From Amylibacter sp. IMCC11727 (GTDB lineage: Bacteria; Pseudomonadota; Alphaproteobacteria; Rhodobacterales; Rhodobacteraceae): DNA of 64,000 bases. The stretch spans positions 1,556,001 to 1,620,000 of the forward strand of contig NZ_CP122960.1 in NCBI RefSeq assembly GCF_029854195.1, given 5' to 3'. Positions 42,716 to 52,019 of this stretch are shown here, piece after piece. The stretch's first letter is position 1, and every line of letters starts with the position of its first letter. The notes below the pieces were generated by a model. The model was not told the origin of the DNA. It made no database searches and worked only from the letters and a program-made list of their open reading frames with translations. The position numbers and the translations under genes were made by a program.

Positions 42716-44535
42716 TCCACCGTCACCGACTTGGCCAAGTTACGCGGCTGATCCACATCCGTGCCTTTGTAAACCGCTGTATGATAAGCTAAAAGTTGCG
42801 CTGGCACTGCATAAACAATCGGGGCCAAGAACGTGTGAACCGACGGCATCACAATGGTCTGCCACGTGCCATCACCTGCTTCTTTTGCGCCTTTTGCATC
42901 GGTCACAAGGATAATTTTCCCGCCCCGCGCCATAACTTCCTGCATATTTGATACGGTCTTATCAAATAATTCATCACTTGGTGCCATAACCACCACCGGC
43001 ATGTTTTCATCCACCAGTGCAATCGGCCCGTGCTTTAATTCGCCAGACGCATAGCCTTCGGCATGGATGTAACTGATTTCTTTCAGTTTTAACGCACCTT
43101 CCAGCGCCAACGGGAACATGGAACCACGTCCCAAAAACAGCGCATCGCGCGAATGAACCAATTCGGAACAGGTGGCTTTGATCGCATCTTCTTGGGCCAA
43201 TGCCATGTTCAAAACACCGGGCAATCCGTTTAGCGCGGCAACCAATTCCGCTTCGCCCGCTGCATCAAGCGTTCCACGTTCACGGGCCGCTTTTACCGCC
43301 AATGCGGCCAGAACGGTCAACTGACAGGTAAACGCTTTGGTTGATGCCACGCCAATTTCCACACCCGCCAAAATCGGCAGGGACACATCCGCTTCCCGTG
43401 AGATAGAGCTTTCAGGCACATTCACAATCGCCACGGTTTTATCAACGTTTTCAAAGCAATAGCGCAAAGCGGCCAAGGTATCTGCTGTCTCACCTGACTG
43501 GCTCACAAAAAACGCAAACGAATTTTGCGTCAGGGGCGGCTCGCGATAACGGAACTCAGACGCAATATCCAATTCCACAGGCAAACGCGCGATTTGCTCA
43601 AACCAATATTTCGCCACATGACAGGCCAAATACGCCGTGCCACAGGCCACCATTGTCAGCTTGTCGATCTTGGAAAAATCCAAATCGACCTCTGGCAGCA
43701 GAATTTCTTTATCATTGGCGTGTACATATTGTTTCACAGCTTCGGCCAAAACCGTTGGCTGTTCGGCAATTTCTTTGGCCATGTAGTGTTTGAACATGCC
43801 TTTATCCGCAGAAATCGCGCCATGCGAAATCTCGCGCATCTCACGGTTCGCGAGCGAACCCATGCCGTCCGTAATCTCAAGCGAGGTTCGCGTGATGACC
43901 GCGAAATCACCTTCCTCAAGATAGGTCACTTTGTTTGTCATCGGTGCAAGCGCAAGCGCATCAGACCCGACAAACATCTCACCTTCCCCATGCCCAATCG
44001 CCAAAGGGGAGCCCTTGCGCGCCGCCACCAAGAGGTCTTCATGGCCATCAAACAAGAAACACAGCGCATAGGCTCCATCAAGTCGTGCAACCGTTTGCCG
44101 CGCGGCTTCGATTGGTTCAATCCCTTGTTTTAAAAAGCTTTCGCACAGCTTTACAACGGTTTCCGTGTCCGTTTCCGTTTCAAAAGTGCCCCCTTTTGCA
44201 GCCAATTCTTCGCGCAGCTCGCGGTAATTTTCGATGATCCCGTTATGCACAACTGCCACGTCACCTGCTCGGTGCGGGTGCGCATTTTGTACATTCGGCG
44301 CCCCATGCGTTGCCCACCGCGTATGCCCGATACCTGCTTTGCCACGGATGGGTTCATGCACCAGCTTATCTGACAGGTTCACCAGCTTGCCCACCGCACG
44401 GCGGCGTTCCAACTTGCCCTCATGCACCGTGGCAATACCCGCACTGTCATAGCCGCGATATTCCAACCGTTTCAGCCCATCCACAAGAATCGGCGCTGCT
44501 TCGTGATTGCCAAGAATGCCTACAATACCGCACAT
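42712..44535 (-). CDS. glmS: Glutamine-fructose-6-phosphate aminotransferase
   Basis: A 607-residue enzyme making glucosamine 6-phosphate. N-terminal MCGIVGILG has the Cys nucleophile of the glutaminase domain. Two SIS isomerase domains follow, with SQSGETADTLAALRY and GRGSMFPLALEGALKLKEISYIHAEGY, and the end is AKSVTVE as usual. It is 1 base after glmU, so the UDP-GlcNAc supply genes are one unit. Confidence 0.97.
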   Translation of the reverse strand: MCGIVGILGNHEAAPILVDGLKRLEYRGYDSAGIATVHEGKLERRRAVGKLVNLSDKLVHEPIRGKAGIGHTRWATHGAPNVQNAHPHRAGDVAVVHNGIIENYRELREELAAKGGTFETETDTETVVKLCESFLKQGIEPIEAARQTVARLDGAYALCFLFDGHEDLLVAARKGSPLAIGHGEGEMFVGSDALALAPMTNKVTYLEEGDFAVITRTSLEITDGMGSLANREMREISHGAISADKGMFKHYMAKEIAEQPTVLAEAVKQYVHANDKEILLPEVDLDFSKIDKLTMVACGTAYLACHVAKYWFEQIARLPVELDIASEFRYREPPLTQNSFAFFVSQSGETADTLAALRYCFENVDKTVAIVNVPESSISREADVSLPILAGVEIGVASTKAFTCQLTVLAALAVKAARERGTLDAAGEAELVAALNGLPGVLNMALAQEDAIKATCSELVHSRDALFLGRGSMFPLALEGALKLKEISYIHAEGYASGELKHGPIALVDENMPVVVMAPSDELFDKTVSNMQEVMARGGKIILVTDAKGAKEAGDGTWQTIVMPSVHTFLAPIVYAVPAQLLAYHTAVYKGTDVDQPRNLAKSVTVE

Positions 44536-44536
44536 A

Positions 44537-45895
44537 TTATTTATCCTTATTTTTGGCGGCCTTGGCCGCTTTTAGCCGGTTCATCAGGCGCAAAGCCAAT
44601 CCCGGTTTGTTTGCTTGTTTTGCCCGCGAAATTGCCATCGCTTCATCTGGCACATCTTCAGTGATAACCGAACCTGACCCTGTCATCGCATCATCGCCAA
44701 CGCGCACGGGGGCCACCAGTGCGGTATTTGATCCAATAAACGCTCTCTTGCCAATGACCGTTTTGTGTTTGAACACCCCGTCATAGTTGCAAGTGATTGT
44801 TCCCGCACCAATATTCGCCGCATCACCCACATCCGCATCACCCACATAAGACAGGTGATTAACCTTGGCCCCTTCGCCAATCGTGGCCGATTTGATTTCC
44901 ACAAAATTGCCAACCCGCGCGCCATTGCCGATTTCAGCACCTGGGCGCAGACGGGCATAAGGGCCAACCACGGCCTCTTGGCTCACATGACAGCCTTCCA
45001 AATGGGAAAACGCGCGGATCAACGCACCGCTTTCCACTGTGACCGCAGGGCCAAACACAACATTCGCCTCGATCACCGCATCCCGCCCCACATGCGTGTC
45101 ATAGGCAAAGAACACGGTGCCAGGGGCGTGCATCGTGACGCCGTTTTCCAACACCTCGGCACGCACACGCGCTTGAAACGCTGCATCCGCCGCCGCCAAA
45201 TCACTGCGGGAATTCACGCCCATGGTTTCCGCTTCGGAACAGGTGATCGCAGCACAACCATCGCCCTTATCACGTGCCAGCTCAACGATGTCGGTCAGGT
45301 AATATTCCCTGCTCGCGTTGTCATTGCCAACCGCGTCGATCAGGGCGAACAACTCGGCCCGATCTGCGCAGATTACCCCTGAATTACAAAGCGTTATGGC
45401 GAGTTGTTCAGGTGTCGCATCCTTCGCTTCAACAATGGCGTCAAGTCCACCATCGGCATCCGTTACCAACCGTCCGTAACGTCCAGGTTCAGCCGCTTCA
45501 AACCCTAGAACAACCACGCTTGATCCGTTTGATCGCGCGTCCAACATGCGGCGCAACGTGTCTTCTTGGATGAACGGCGTGTCTCCATACAGAACCACCA
45601 CATCCCCATCAAAATCCGTCAGGGCATCGGCAGCTTGTTGCACTGCATGGGCTGTACCCAACTGCTCGCTTTGTGTCACGATCACCGCGTCAGGATCATA
45701 GGCTTGCGCCGCAGCGCCAACCGCTTCGCCGCCGTGACCTGTGACCACGACAATGCGTTCAGCCTCGATGGATTGGGCCGACTGCATCGCATGCACCAAC
45801 AAAGGCGCATGAGCCACGTGATGCAGCACTTTGGGAAGATTAGATTTCATACGGCTGCCTTGACCGGCTGCCAAAATTACCACTGCGACAGGCAT
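44537..45895 (-). CDS. glmU: Bifunctional GlmU (GlcNAc-1-P uridyltransferase / GlcN-1-P acetyltransferase)
   Basis: A 452-residue enzyme completing UDP-GlcNAc synthesis. The uridyltransferase motif is LAAGQGSRMKSNLPKVLH near 8-25, and YGDTPFI is present. The C-terminal left-handed beta helix holds RLRPGAEIGNGARVGNFVEIK and NYDGVFKHKTVIG. It is first of glmU-glmS-alkD and divergent from the HAD phosphatase gene; the 127-base gap between them must hold both promoters. Confidence 0.97.
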   Translation of the reverse strand: MPVAVVILAAGQGSRMKSNLPKVLHHVAHAPLLVHAMQSAQSIEAERIVVVTGHGGEAVGAAAQAYDPDAVIVTQSEQLGTAHAVQQAADALTDFDGDVVVLYGDTPFIQEDTLRRMLDARSNGSSVVVLGFEAAEPGRYGRLVTDADGGLDAIVEAKDATPEQLAITLCNSGVICADRAELFALIDAVGNDNASREYYLTDIVELARDKGDGCAAITCSEAETMGVNSRSDLAAADAAFQARVRAEVLENGVTMHAPGTVFFAYDTHVGRDAVIEANVVFGPAVTVESGALIRAFSHLEGCHVSQEAVVGPYARLRPGAEIGNGARVGNFVEIKSATIGEGAKVNHLSYVGDADVGDAANIGAGTITCNYDGVFKHKTVIGKRAFIGSNTALVAPVRVGDDAMTGSGSVITEDVPDEAMAISRAKQANKPGLALRLMNRLKAAKAAKNKDK

Positions 45896-46022
45896 TTTGT
45901 CCCCTGCGTTATTCTATTTTGGCTCTGATAGCCTGAAAAACACATTACAGAAAGCCCCGCGACCTCAAGAAGTCTTTCATTGCGTTACAGCCTGTGGCAA
46001 CAGGTTCAAAAAGGGGCAGTAT

Positions 46023-46688
46023 ATGAAATCCGTAATTTTTGATCTCGACGGCACTTTGGCCGACACCAGCGCCGACCTTATCGCGGCGGCAAACGCATGT
46101 TTTGATGGGATGGGGCAGGGTAAGCCGCTTGACCCCGTGGCAGATGCGTTGACTGCGTTTCACGGTGGCCGCGCGATGCTGCGGTTGGGGTATGAACGGA
46201 TCCGCACGGATTGGACCGAAGACATGGTGGATGCGCAATACCCTGTTTTGCTGGATTATTACGCGGATCATATCGCGGATCACACCACGCTTTATCCAGG
46301 TGTTGTCCCCGCGCTGAAAGAACTGCAGCGGCGTGGGTATCTTCTTGGGATTTGCACCAATAAACCCGAAGGTCTGGCTGAAACGCTCATGGCAGAACTT
46401 GGCATTCGCGATATGTTTGGGGCGCTTTTGGGGGCTGATACGTTGCCCGTGCGCAAGCCCAATCCCGAACATTTGTGGGAAACCATCCGCCGCGTTGGGG
46501 GCGATTTAAAACGCTCCGCCTTAATCGGGGACACGGACAATGATCGTTCAGCGGCAAGAAACGCAGGCGTTCCGAGCGTTCTTGTATCGTTTGGCCCATC
46601 GGGTGAGGCGATCAAGGCACTCAAACCCGAAGCCCTGCTCGATCACTACGATGACCTGCCTGATCTTATGGATCGTTTGATTTCCTGA
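46023..46688 (+). CDS. HAD-family phosphatase (phosphoglycolate phosphatase-like)
   Basis: A 221-residue Gph-type HAD hydrolase. Motif I is VIFDLDGTLADTSADL near 3-18 and motif II is in GICTNKP. Motif III Lys is in VRKPNPEHL and motif IV in LIGDTDNDRSAARNAG. The start at 46023 has AAGGGG upstream; a longer frame exists but adds improbable residues. 2-phosphoglycolate removal is the likely role. Confidence 0.85.
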   Translation: MKSVIFDLDGTLADTSADLIAAANACFDGMGQGKPLDPVADALTAFHGGRAMLRLGYERIRTDWTEDMVDAQYPVLLDYYADHIADHTTLYPGVVPALKELQRRGYLLGICTNKPEGLAETLMAELGIRDMFGALLGADTLPVRKPNPEHLWETIRRVGGDLKRSALIGDTDNDRSAARNAGVPSVLVSFGPSGEAIKALKPEALLDHYDDLPDLMDRLIS

Positions 46689-46785
46689 AACAGCAGGTCC
46701 AGCTTTGCTGAAGGTCCTACGGCGGGCTTGAACAGACCGTTCGTTTCCGTCTTCTATCCCTCCAAACGAACTGAAAGATTGCGCC

Positions 46786-47985
46786 GTGACACAAAATTTC
46801 ACTGGGAACTTCACTCAACAAGAACCCCTGCCAGAAGAGGCGATTGAAGCCGCCGTTGCGGTGATGCGCCACGGGCGTTTGCACCGCTACAATCTGTCTG
46901 ATGGCGAAGCAGGAGAAACCGCGCTGTTGGAGCAGGAATTTGCTGCATACACTGGTGCGAAGTATTGTGTTGCTGTCGCTTCGGGCGGCTATGCGCTTGC
47001 TGCCGCTTTGCGGGCCGCAGGGGCCAAGGCAGGTGATACGGTTCTGACAAATGCCTTCACGCTGGCCCCCGTTCCGGGCGCAATCGCCAATGCGGGGTGT
47101 GAACCCGTGTTTGTTGAGGTGACGGACGCCTTGGTCATGGATTTGAAAGATTTGCAGGTCAAGATCACCAGCAGCGGTGCGAAATTCCTGATGCTTTCCC
47201 ACATGCGCGGCCATTTGGTGGACATGGATGCGCTGATGCAAATCTGCAATGCAGCAGATGTTAAGGTGATCGAAGACTGCGCCCACACGATGGGGGCGTC
47301 TTGGGATGGCGTGCCAAGTGGTCGCCACGGTGTTGCGGGATGTTATTCGACGCAAACCTTTAAGCACCTCAACTCGGGTGAGGGTGGACTGCTCATCACG
47401 GATGATGCTGATTTGGCTGCCCGCGCGATTATGTTGTCTGGCTCATATATGCTGTTTGAACGCAACGGGGCAGGGCCAGAAAAAGAGGTGTTCGATCAAA
47501 TCAAACTCGAAACCCCCAATTGTTCGGGCCGAATGGACAACCTGCGTGCTGCCATTTTGCGCCCTCAGCTGCGCAATTTAGATGCACAATGCCAAGCGTG
47601 GAACGACCGTTATAAACGGGTGGAGAACGGATTGCGCAATGCCACGGGCATTCAAGTGATCGAGCGACCCGAGAAAGAACAGTATGTGATGTCGTCTTTC
47701 CAATTTCTGTGCCCCGACTTGTCGAATGCGCAGATGATCGACGTGCAGAAACGTACAGCAAACCGTGGCGTGGAATTGAAATGGTTTGGTGCAGACAGCC
47801 CTGTTGGTTTCACCTCGCGCCATGACAGTTGGAAATACGTTGCGGCGCAAAACCTGCCTGAAACCGACCGTATTCTTGCGGGCCTATTTGATATGCGTTT
47901 GCCCCTGACCTTCACCCTTGAAGACTGCGATCTGCTGGCCACCATTATCCGCGAAGAAGTGGGCGCGGTGTATCAAACAGGCTGA
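46786..47985 (+). CDS. DegT/DnrJ/EryC1-family PLP aminotransferase
   Basis: A 399-residue sugar aminotransferase-type protein. The PLP lysine is Lys193 in STQTFKHLNSGEGG, and the cofactor Asp is in VIEDCAHTMGASW. It starts with GTG. Members usually aminate nucleotide ketosugars for surface glycans, but some act on other compounds. It lies close to the hexosamine genes, yet no other glycan gene is adjacent, so the sugar is unknown. Confidence 0.85.
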   Translation: MTQNFTGNFTQQEPLPEEAIEAAVAVMRHGRLHRYNLSDGEAGETALLEQEFAAYTGAKYCVAVASGGYALAAALRAAGAKAGDTVLTNAFTLAPVPGAIANAGCEPVFVEVTDALVMDLKDLQVKITSSGAKFLMLSHMRGHLVDMDALMQICNAADVKVIEDCAHTMGASWDGVPSGRHGVAGCYSTQTFKHLNSGEGGLLITDDADLAARAIMLSGSYMLFERNGAGPEKEVFDQIKLETPNCSGRMDNLRAAILRPQLRNLDAQCQAWNDRYKRVENGLRNATGIQVIERPEKEQYVMSSFQFLCPDLSNAQMIDVQKRTANRGVELKWFGADSPVGFTSRHDSWKYVAAQNLPETDRILAGLFDMRLPLTFTLEDCDLLATIIREEVGAVYQTG

Positions 47986-48061
47986 CGCTTTAGACTCGAC
48001 ATTGCGGATTCTCAGCGTATTATGTGAACAAGTGTTCAATTAATGCGCAAGGGAGCCCGCC

Positions 48062-49228
48062 ATGTTCACCTCTTCCATGAATTTTGCCTGTGGCGAAGAT
48101 ATCGAAGCCTTGCGTGATATGGTCCATCGCTGGGCGCAGGATCGCGTTGCCCCGATGGCTGCTGAGATCGATTCTTCAAATGAATTCCCCATGGAATTGT
48201 GGAAAGAAATGGGCGAATTGGGCCTGCTGGGCGTTACGGTAGACGAAGAATTCGGCGGTGCGAATATGGGGTATTTGGCGCATACCATTGTCGTTGAGGA
48301 AATCGCCCGCGCCTCCGCCTCCGTTTCCCTGTCCTACGGGGCTCATTCCAACCTGTGCGTCAACCAAATCGCGTTGAACGGCAATAAAGAGCAGAAAGAG
48401 AAATACCTCCCGCGGCTAATCTCGGGCGATCATGTGGGTGCTTTGGCAATGTCCGAAGCAGGCGCTGGGTCGGATGTGGTGTCGATGAAGCTGAAAGCAG
48501 AAAAGAAAAACGGCTATTACACGCTCAACGGCACAAAATACTGGATCACCAACGGGCCAGATGCCGACACTCTGGTGGTCTATGCAAAAACGGACCCAGA
48601 GGCTGGCCCACGCGGCATGACCGCATTTCTAATCGAAAAAGAAATGACTGGCTTCACCACTTCCGCCCATTTCGACAAACTCGGCATGCGTGGGTCCAAC
48701 ACCGCCGAATTGGTATTTGATAATGTCGAAGTGCCCTTCGAAAACGTCCTTGGAGAAGAAGGCAAAGGCGTTAACGTCCTCATGTCGGGCCTCGATTACG
48801 AACGGGTCGTTCTGTCAGGCATCGGCGTTGGCATCATGCACTCCATCCTTGACCACATCATGCCCTATATGGTGGAGCGCAAACAATTCGGCCAAAGCGT
48901 TGGCAACTTCCAACTGATGCAGGGCAAAATCGCCGATATCTACACCAACATGAACTCTGCGCGCGCCTATGTTTACGCCGTGGCAAGCGCATGTGATCGG
49001 GGCGAAGTTACCCGCCAAGACGCCTCTGCTTGCGTGCTTTATTCATCCGAAAAGGCGATGGAAATGGCGGTTCAAGGCGTTCAGGCCATGGGCGGTGCCG
49101 GCTTCTTGAACGATAGCCCGTTGTCACGGATCATGCGCGATGCCAAACTGATGGAAATCGGGGCCGGCACATCGGAAATTCGTCGGATGCTGACAGGCCG
49201 CGAACTTATGAAATTACAGGGGGCATAA
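48062..49228 (+). CDS. liuA: Isovaleryl-CoA dehydrogenase
   Basis: A 388-residue acyl-CoA dehydrogenase. AMSEAGAGSDVVSMKLKAEKKNGYYTLNGTKYWITNGPDADTLVVYAKT is the flavin/substrate region. The catalytic base Glu is in DYERVVLSGIGVGIM, the position used in isovaleryl-CoA dehydrogenases. The C-terminal block AVQAMGGAGFLNDSPLSRIMRDAKLMEIGAGTSEIRRML is typical. It opens the leucine degradation operon, and AAGGGAG precedes its ATG. Confidence 0.93.
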   Translation: MFTSSMNFACGEDIEALRDMVHRWAQDRVAPMAAEIDSSNEFPMELWKEMGELGLLGVTVDEEFGGANMGYLAHTIVVEEIARASASVSLSYGAHSNLCVNQIALNGNKEQKEKYLPRLISGDHVGALAMSEAGAGSDVVSMKLKAEKKNGYYTLNGTKYWITNGPDADTLVVYAKTDPEAGPRGMTAFLIEKEMTGFTTSAHFDKLGMRGSNTAELVFDNVEVPFENVLGEEGKGVNVLMSGLDYERVVLSGIGVGIMHSILDHIMPYMVERKQFGQSVGNFQLMQGKIADIYTNMNSARAYVYAVASACDRGEVTRQDASACVLYSSEKAMEMAVQGVQAMGGAGFLNDSPLSRIMRDAKLMEIGAGTSEIRRMLTGRELMKLQGA

Positions 49229-49725
49229 TGCCTATTACACGCACTTTCATCGCTGCCAGCATTGCTGGTTGCACGGCCTTTGCCAGCGCCGCACAGGCCT
49301 CAGAAACTGAAACACGCCAGACCCAAACCGTGGCCTGCCTGTCCAAAATGGACAATGGCACCACATGGGAACAGTGCCGCACGATGATGTTCGAGCCCTG
49401 CGCGGAACTTGAACTCGGCAGCGCACCGCATTTGGCCTGTCTCAAATCTGAAAAAGCTGACTGGCGCGTGCATCTTGATGCCAACATCACCAAGTTAAAC
49501 AGCAGCTTGTCCATGGACGGCGCGGCTCAGTTAACCGAGCTTCTGGTGTCTTGGAATGATTATTTGGGCAAGAAATGCAGCGCCGTTGCGGAATCGCGCA
49601 AAGGGGCTGGCCAAGAAGCGGCCTATGTGGGCTGCGAGATCAGTGAATACGCAGGGGTTGCTGCAGAGTTTGACACCTGCCTGTCAGGCAAATCCTTGCA
49701 ACCCTATTGTAAATTTCAGCAATAA
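49228..49725 (+). CDS. Small secreted Cys-rich protein, possibly LprI-like
   Basis: A 165-residue protein with a signal peptide (1 to about 24, AQA). It has seven or more cysteines in the mature part, and segments WNDYLGKKCSAVAES and AAYVGCEISEYAGVAAEF that recall the DUF1311/LprI lysozyme-inhibitor fold. The match is loose. It overlaps liuA by one base and is 12 bases before the carboxylase gene, so it rides in the leucine operon without an obvious metabolic role. Confidence 0.6.
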   Translation: MPITRTFIAASIAGCTAFASAAQASETETRQTQTVACLSKMDNGTTWEQCRTMMFEPCAELELGSAPHLACLKSEKADWRVHLDANITKLNSSLSMDGAAQLTELLVSWNDYLGKKCSAVAESRKGAGQEAAYVGCEISEYAGVAAEFDTCLSGKSLQPYCKFQQ

Positions 49726-49737
49726 ATCGGGGCCAGC

Positions 49738-51342
49738 GTGAAACTTAAATCCACGATCAACCCAGACAGCCCAGAAGCTCAAGAACGCCGATCCGCCCAC
49801 GCAGCGGCCCTTGCGCCTGTGTCTAAGGCGGCCCGTTTGGCCGCAGAAGGGGGCGGCGAACGGTCCCGCGAACGGCACCTGTCGCGCGGGAAAATGTTGC
49901 CGCGCGAACGTGTGGCGAACCTGCTCGATGCGGGCTCTCCGTTTCTGGAAATCGGGGCGACGGCGGCGCATGGTTTATACGACGGCGCGGCCCCATGCGC
50001 AGGCGTCATTGCTGGCGTTGGCCGTGTGAACGGCCGCCAAGTCATGGTGGTCTGCAATGATGCCACAGTCAAAGGCGGCACCTATTATCCGCTGACCGTG
50101 AAAAAGCACCTTCGCGCGCAAGAGATTGCCGAGGAAAACCACCTGCCATGCGTCTATCTGGTAGATAGCGGCGGTGCGAACCTGCCCAATCAGGATGAGG
50201 TTTTCCCCGACCGCGATCACTTTGGTCGCATCTTCTTTAACCAAGCGAATATGAGCGCCAAGGGCATCCCCCAAATCGCTGTAGTGATGGGGTCGTGTAC
50301 CGCAGGCGGCGCCTACGTGCCTGCCATGTCAGACGTTTCAATCATCGTTAAGGAACAAGGCACCATCTTCCTTGCTGGCCCACCTTTGGTAAAGGCCGCA
50401 ACAGGCGAAGTGATCAGTGCCGAAGAACTCGGTGGTGGTGATGTGCATACACGCCTGTCAGGTGTGGCGGATTATCTGGCGGATGATGATGCCCACGCCT
50501 TGGAACTGGCCCGTACTGCGGTGGCAAACCTTGGGCCGCCAAACCCTGCCGCACTCGCGCTAAAAGACGCGGCTGAACCTGATTTACCTACCGAAGACAT
50601 CCTTGCTGTTGTCCCTGCCGATCTGAAAACCCCCTATGACATTCGCGAAGTGATCGCCCGCATCGTGGATGGCTCTGAATTTGATGAATTCAAAGCCCGT
50701 TTTGGCACAACACTCATCTGCGGATTTGCCCATATCGAAGGCATGCCATGCGGCATCATCGCCAACAACGGCATCCTTTTTTCAGAAAGCGCCCAGAAGG
50801 GTGCGCATTTCGTCGAGCTGTGCTCGCAACGTAAAATACCCCTGATTTTTCTGCAGAATATTACGGGCTTTATGGTCGGCCAGAAGGCCGAAGCCGAAGG
50901 CATTGCCCGCCATGGTGCGAAACTCGTGACCGCTGTTGCCACAACAGCTGTTCCAAAAATCACAGTTGTGGTTGGGGGCTCTTTCGGGGCTGGCAACTAC
51001 GGCATGGCAGGGCGGGCCTATTCCCCCCGTTTCATGTGGTCTTGGCCCAATTCGCGCATTTCTGTGATGGGCGGCGAACAGGCCGCGGGCGTGCTTGCGA
51101 CCGTCACCCGCGACGGCAAAGAGCGGCGCGGAGAAACATGGTCCGCCGAAGAAGAAGCCGCCTTCAAACAGCCAACACTCGACATGTTCGAAGAACAAAG
51201 CCACCCGCTCTATGCCTCCGCCCGCCTCTGGGATGACGGCATCATAGACCCGCGCGACACTCGCGCTGTGCTGGCTCTATCGCTCCAAGCCTGTTTGGAT
51301 AAACCCATTGAGGACACGCAGTTTGGCGTGTTTCGGATGTGA
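49738..51342 (+). CDS. liuB: Methylcrotonoyl-CoA carboxylase, carboxyltransferase subunit
   Basis: A 534-residue carboxyltransferase that moves CO2 from biotin to 3-methylcrotonyl-CoA. YLVDSGGANLPNQDEVFPDRDHFGRIFFNQANMS, GSCTAGGAYVPAMSD and GGSFGAGNYGMAGRAYSPRFMWSWPNSRISVMGGEQAAGVLATV are family hallmarks. It starts with GTG. Its biotin partner follows after an intervening unrelated gene. Confidence 0.95.
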   Translation: MKLKSTINPDSPEAQERRSAHAAALAPVSKAARLAAEGGGERSRERHLSRGKMLPRERVANLLDAGSPFLEIGATAAHGLYDGAAPCAGVIAGVGRVNGRQVMVVCNDATVKGGTYYPLTVKKHLRAQEIAEENHLPCVYLVDSGGANLPNQDEVFPDRDHFGRIFFNQANMSAKGIPQIAVVMGSCTAGGAYVPAMSDVSIIVKEQGTIFLAGPPLVKAATGEVISAEELGGGDVHTRLSGVADYLADDDAHALELARTAVANLGPPNPAALALKDAAEPDLPTEDILAVVPADLKTPYDIREVIARIVDGSEFDEFKARFGTTLICGFAHIEGMPCGIIANNGILFSESAQKGAHFVELCSQRKIPLIFLQNITGFMVGQKAEAEGIARHGAKLVTAVATTAVPKITVVVGGSFGAGNYGMAGRAYSPRFMWSWPNSRISVMGGEQAAGVLATVTRDGKERRGETWSAEEEAAFKQPTLDMFEEQSHPLYASARLWDDGIIDPRDTRAVLALSLQACLDKPIEDTQFGVFRM

Positions 51343-51365
51343 TTGTGGCTGGTTTAGGATCGCGA

Positions 51366-52016
51366 ATGAACTCTGCATGGTCTGGATGGACCTTGCCTAA
51401 GATGACCAAAGATGCTGAGATTGACATCTATTTGGTCCATGCCAGCGCCGATCCAGAAGACTATTTCTTCTTATTTGACTTCGAAAATTTCGTCGAAAAA
51501 TCAAAGGGTGGAGCATTCGTTCGCCCAAAATTACGCGTGTATGCAGGGAGATCAGATTTTGGGCGCCTCGTTTTTGCCCGACAATTCCGTCAAGTCTTCG
51601 CAACAGAATTTGATTCCATGCGTAGTGCCTTAGCTAACAAAAACAAGAAACAAGGTTGGCTCAGTTGGAGTACGCCTTTCAATCTAGCCACAGATCTCAT
51701 CAGCGGGTTTGTCGCGAACGTAGTTTTGGCTCTAGCGCTGTCCGTTGGGCGAAAACTACTCGGAGATTTTTCCTTGCCAAAAGTGTTCAAAGGCAAATCT
51801 GCTGAATCGAAGCTTCAAAACGAAATTGATGAAACCAAAGATCGCGTTGAAAAAGCACTGATGCACATTGACGTCGTTTTGCATCCTGAATTGCTGAAAC
51901 ACGCAGAGACCTATGGAAGAGTCCCCAGTTTAGAGGGGCTCGACCCAGACGCATGGCCGTTGCCCGCATACGTTAGAACGCATTTGACACAACCCGTAAG
52001 TAGCTCTTGGTGGTAG
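51366..52016 (+). CDS. Unrecognised 216-residue protein inside the liu operon
   Basis: It lies between the two carboxylase subunit genes. The start at 51366 is preferred (AGGA 7 bases upstream); a GTG at 51339 would overlap liuB. Residues about 18-80 form an alpha/beta-looking N-terminus (IDIYLVHASADPEDYFF). One helix near 111-128 (LISGFVANVVLALALSVG) looks membrane-spanning, and a charged helical region follows. The base composition is more AT-rich and less regular than that of its neighbours. No family recognised. Confidence 0.65.
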   Translation: MNSAWSGWTLPKMTKDAEIDIYLVHASADPEDYFFLFDFENFVEKSKGGAFVRPKLRVYAGRSDFGRLVFARQFRQVFATEFDSMRSALANKNKKQGWLSWSTPFNLATDLISGFVANVVLALALSVGRKLLGDFSLPKVFKGKSAESKLQNEIDETKDRVEKALMHIDVVLHPELLKHAETYGRVPSLEGLDPDAWPLPAYVRTHLTQPVSSSWW

Positions 52017-52019
52017 ATC

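Noticed and set aside
51420..51560. Possible TIR-like start (IDIYLVHASADPED) in the unrecognised liu-operon protein
   Set aside because: The opening strand resembles TIR domains, but the following conserved blocks and catalytic Glu context cannot be identified, so no claim is made.
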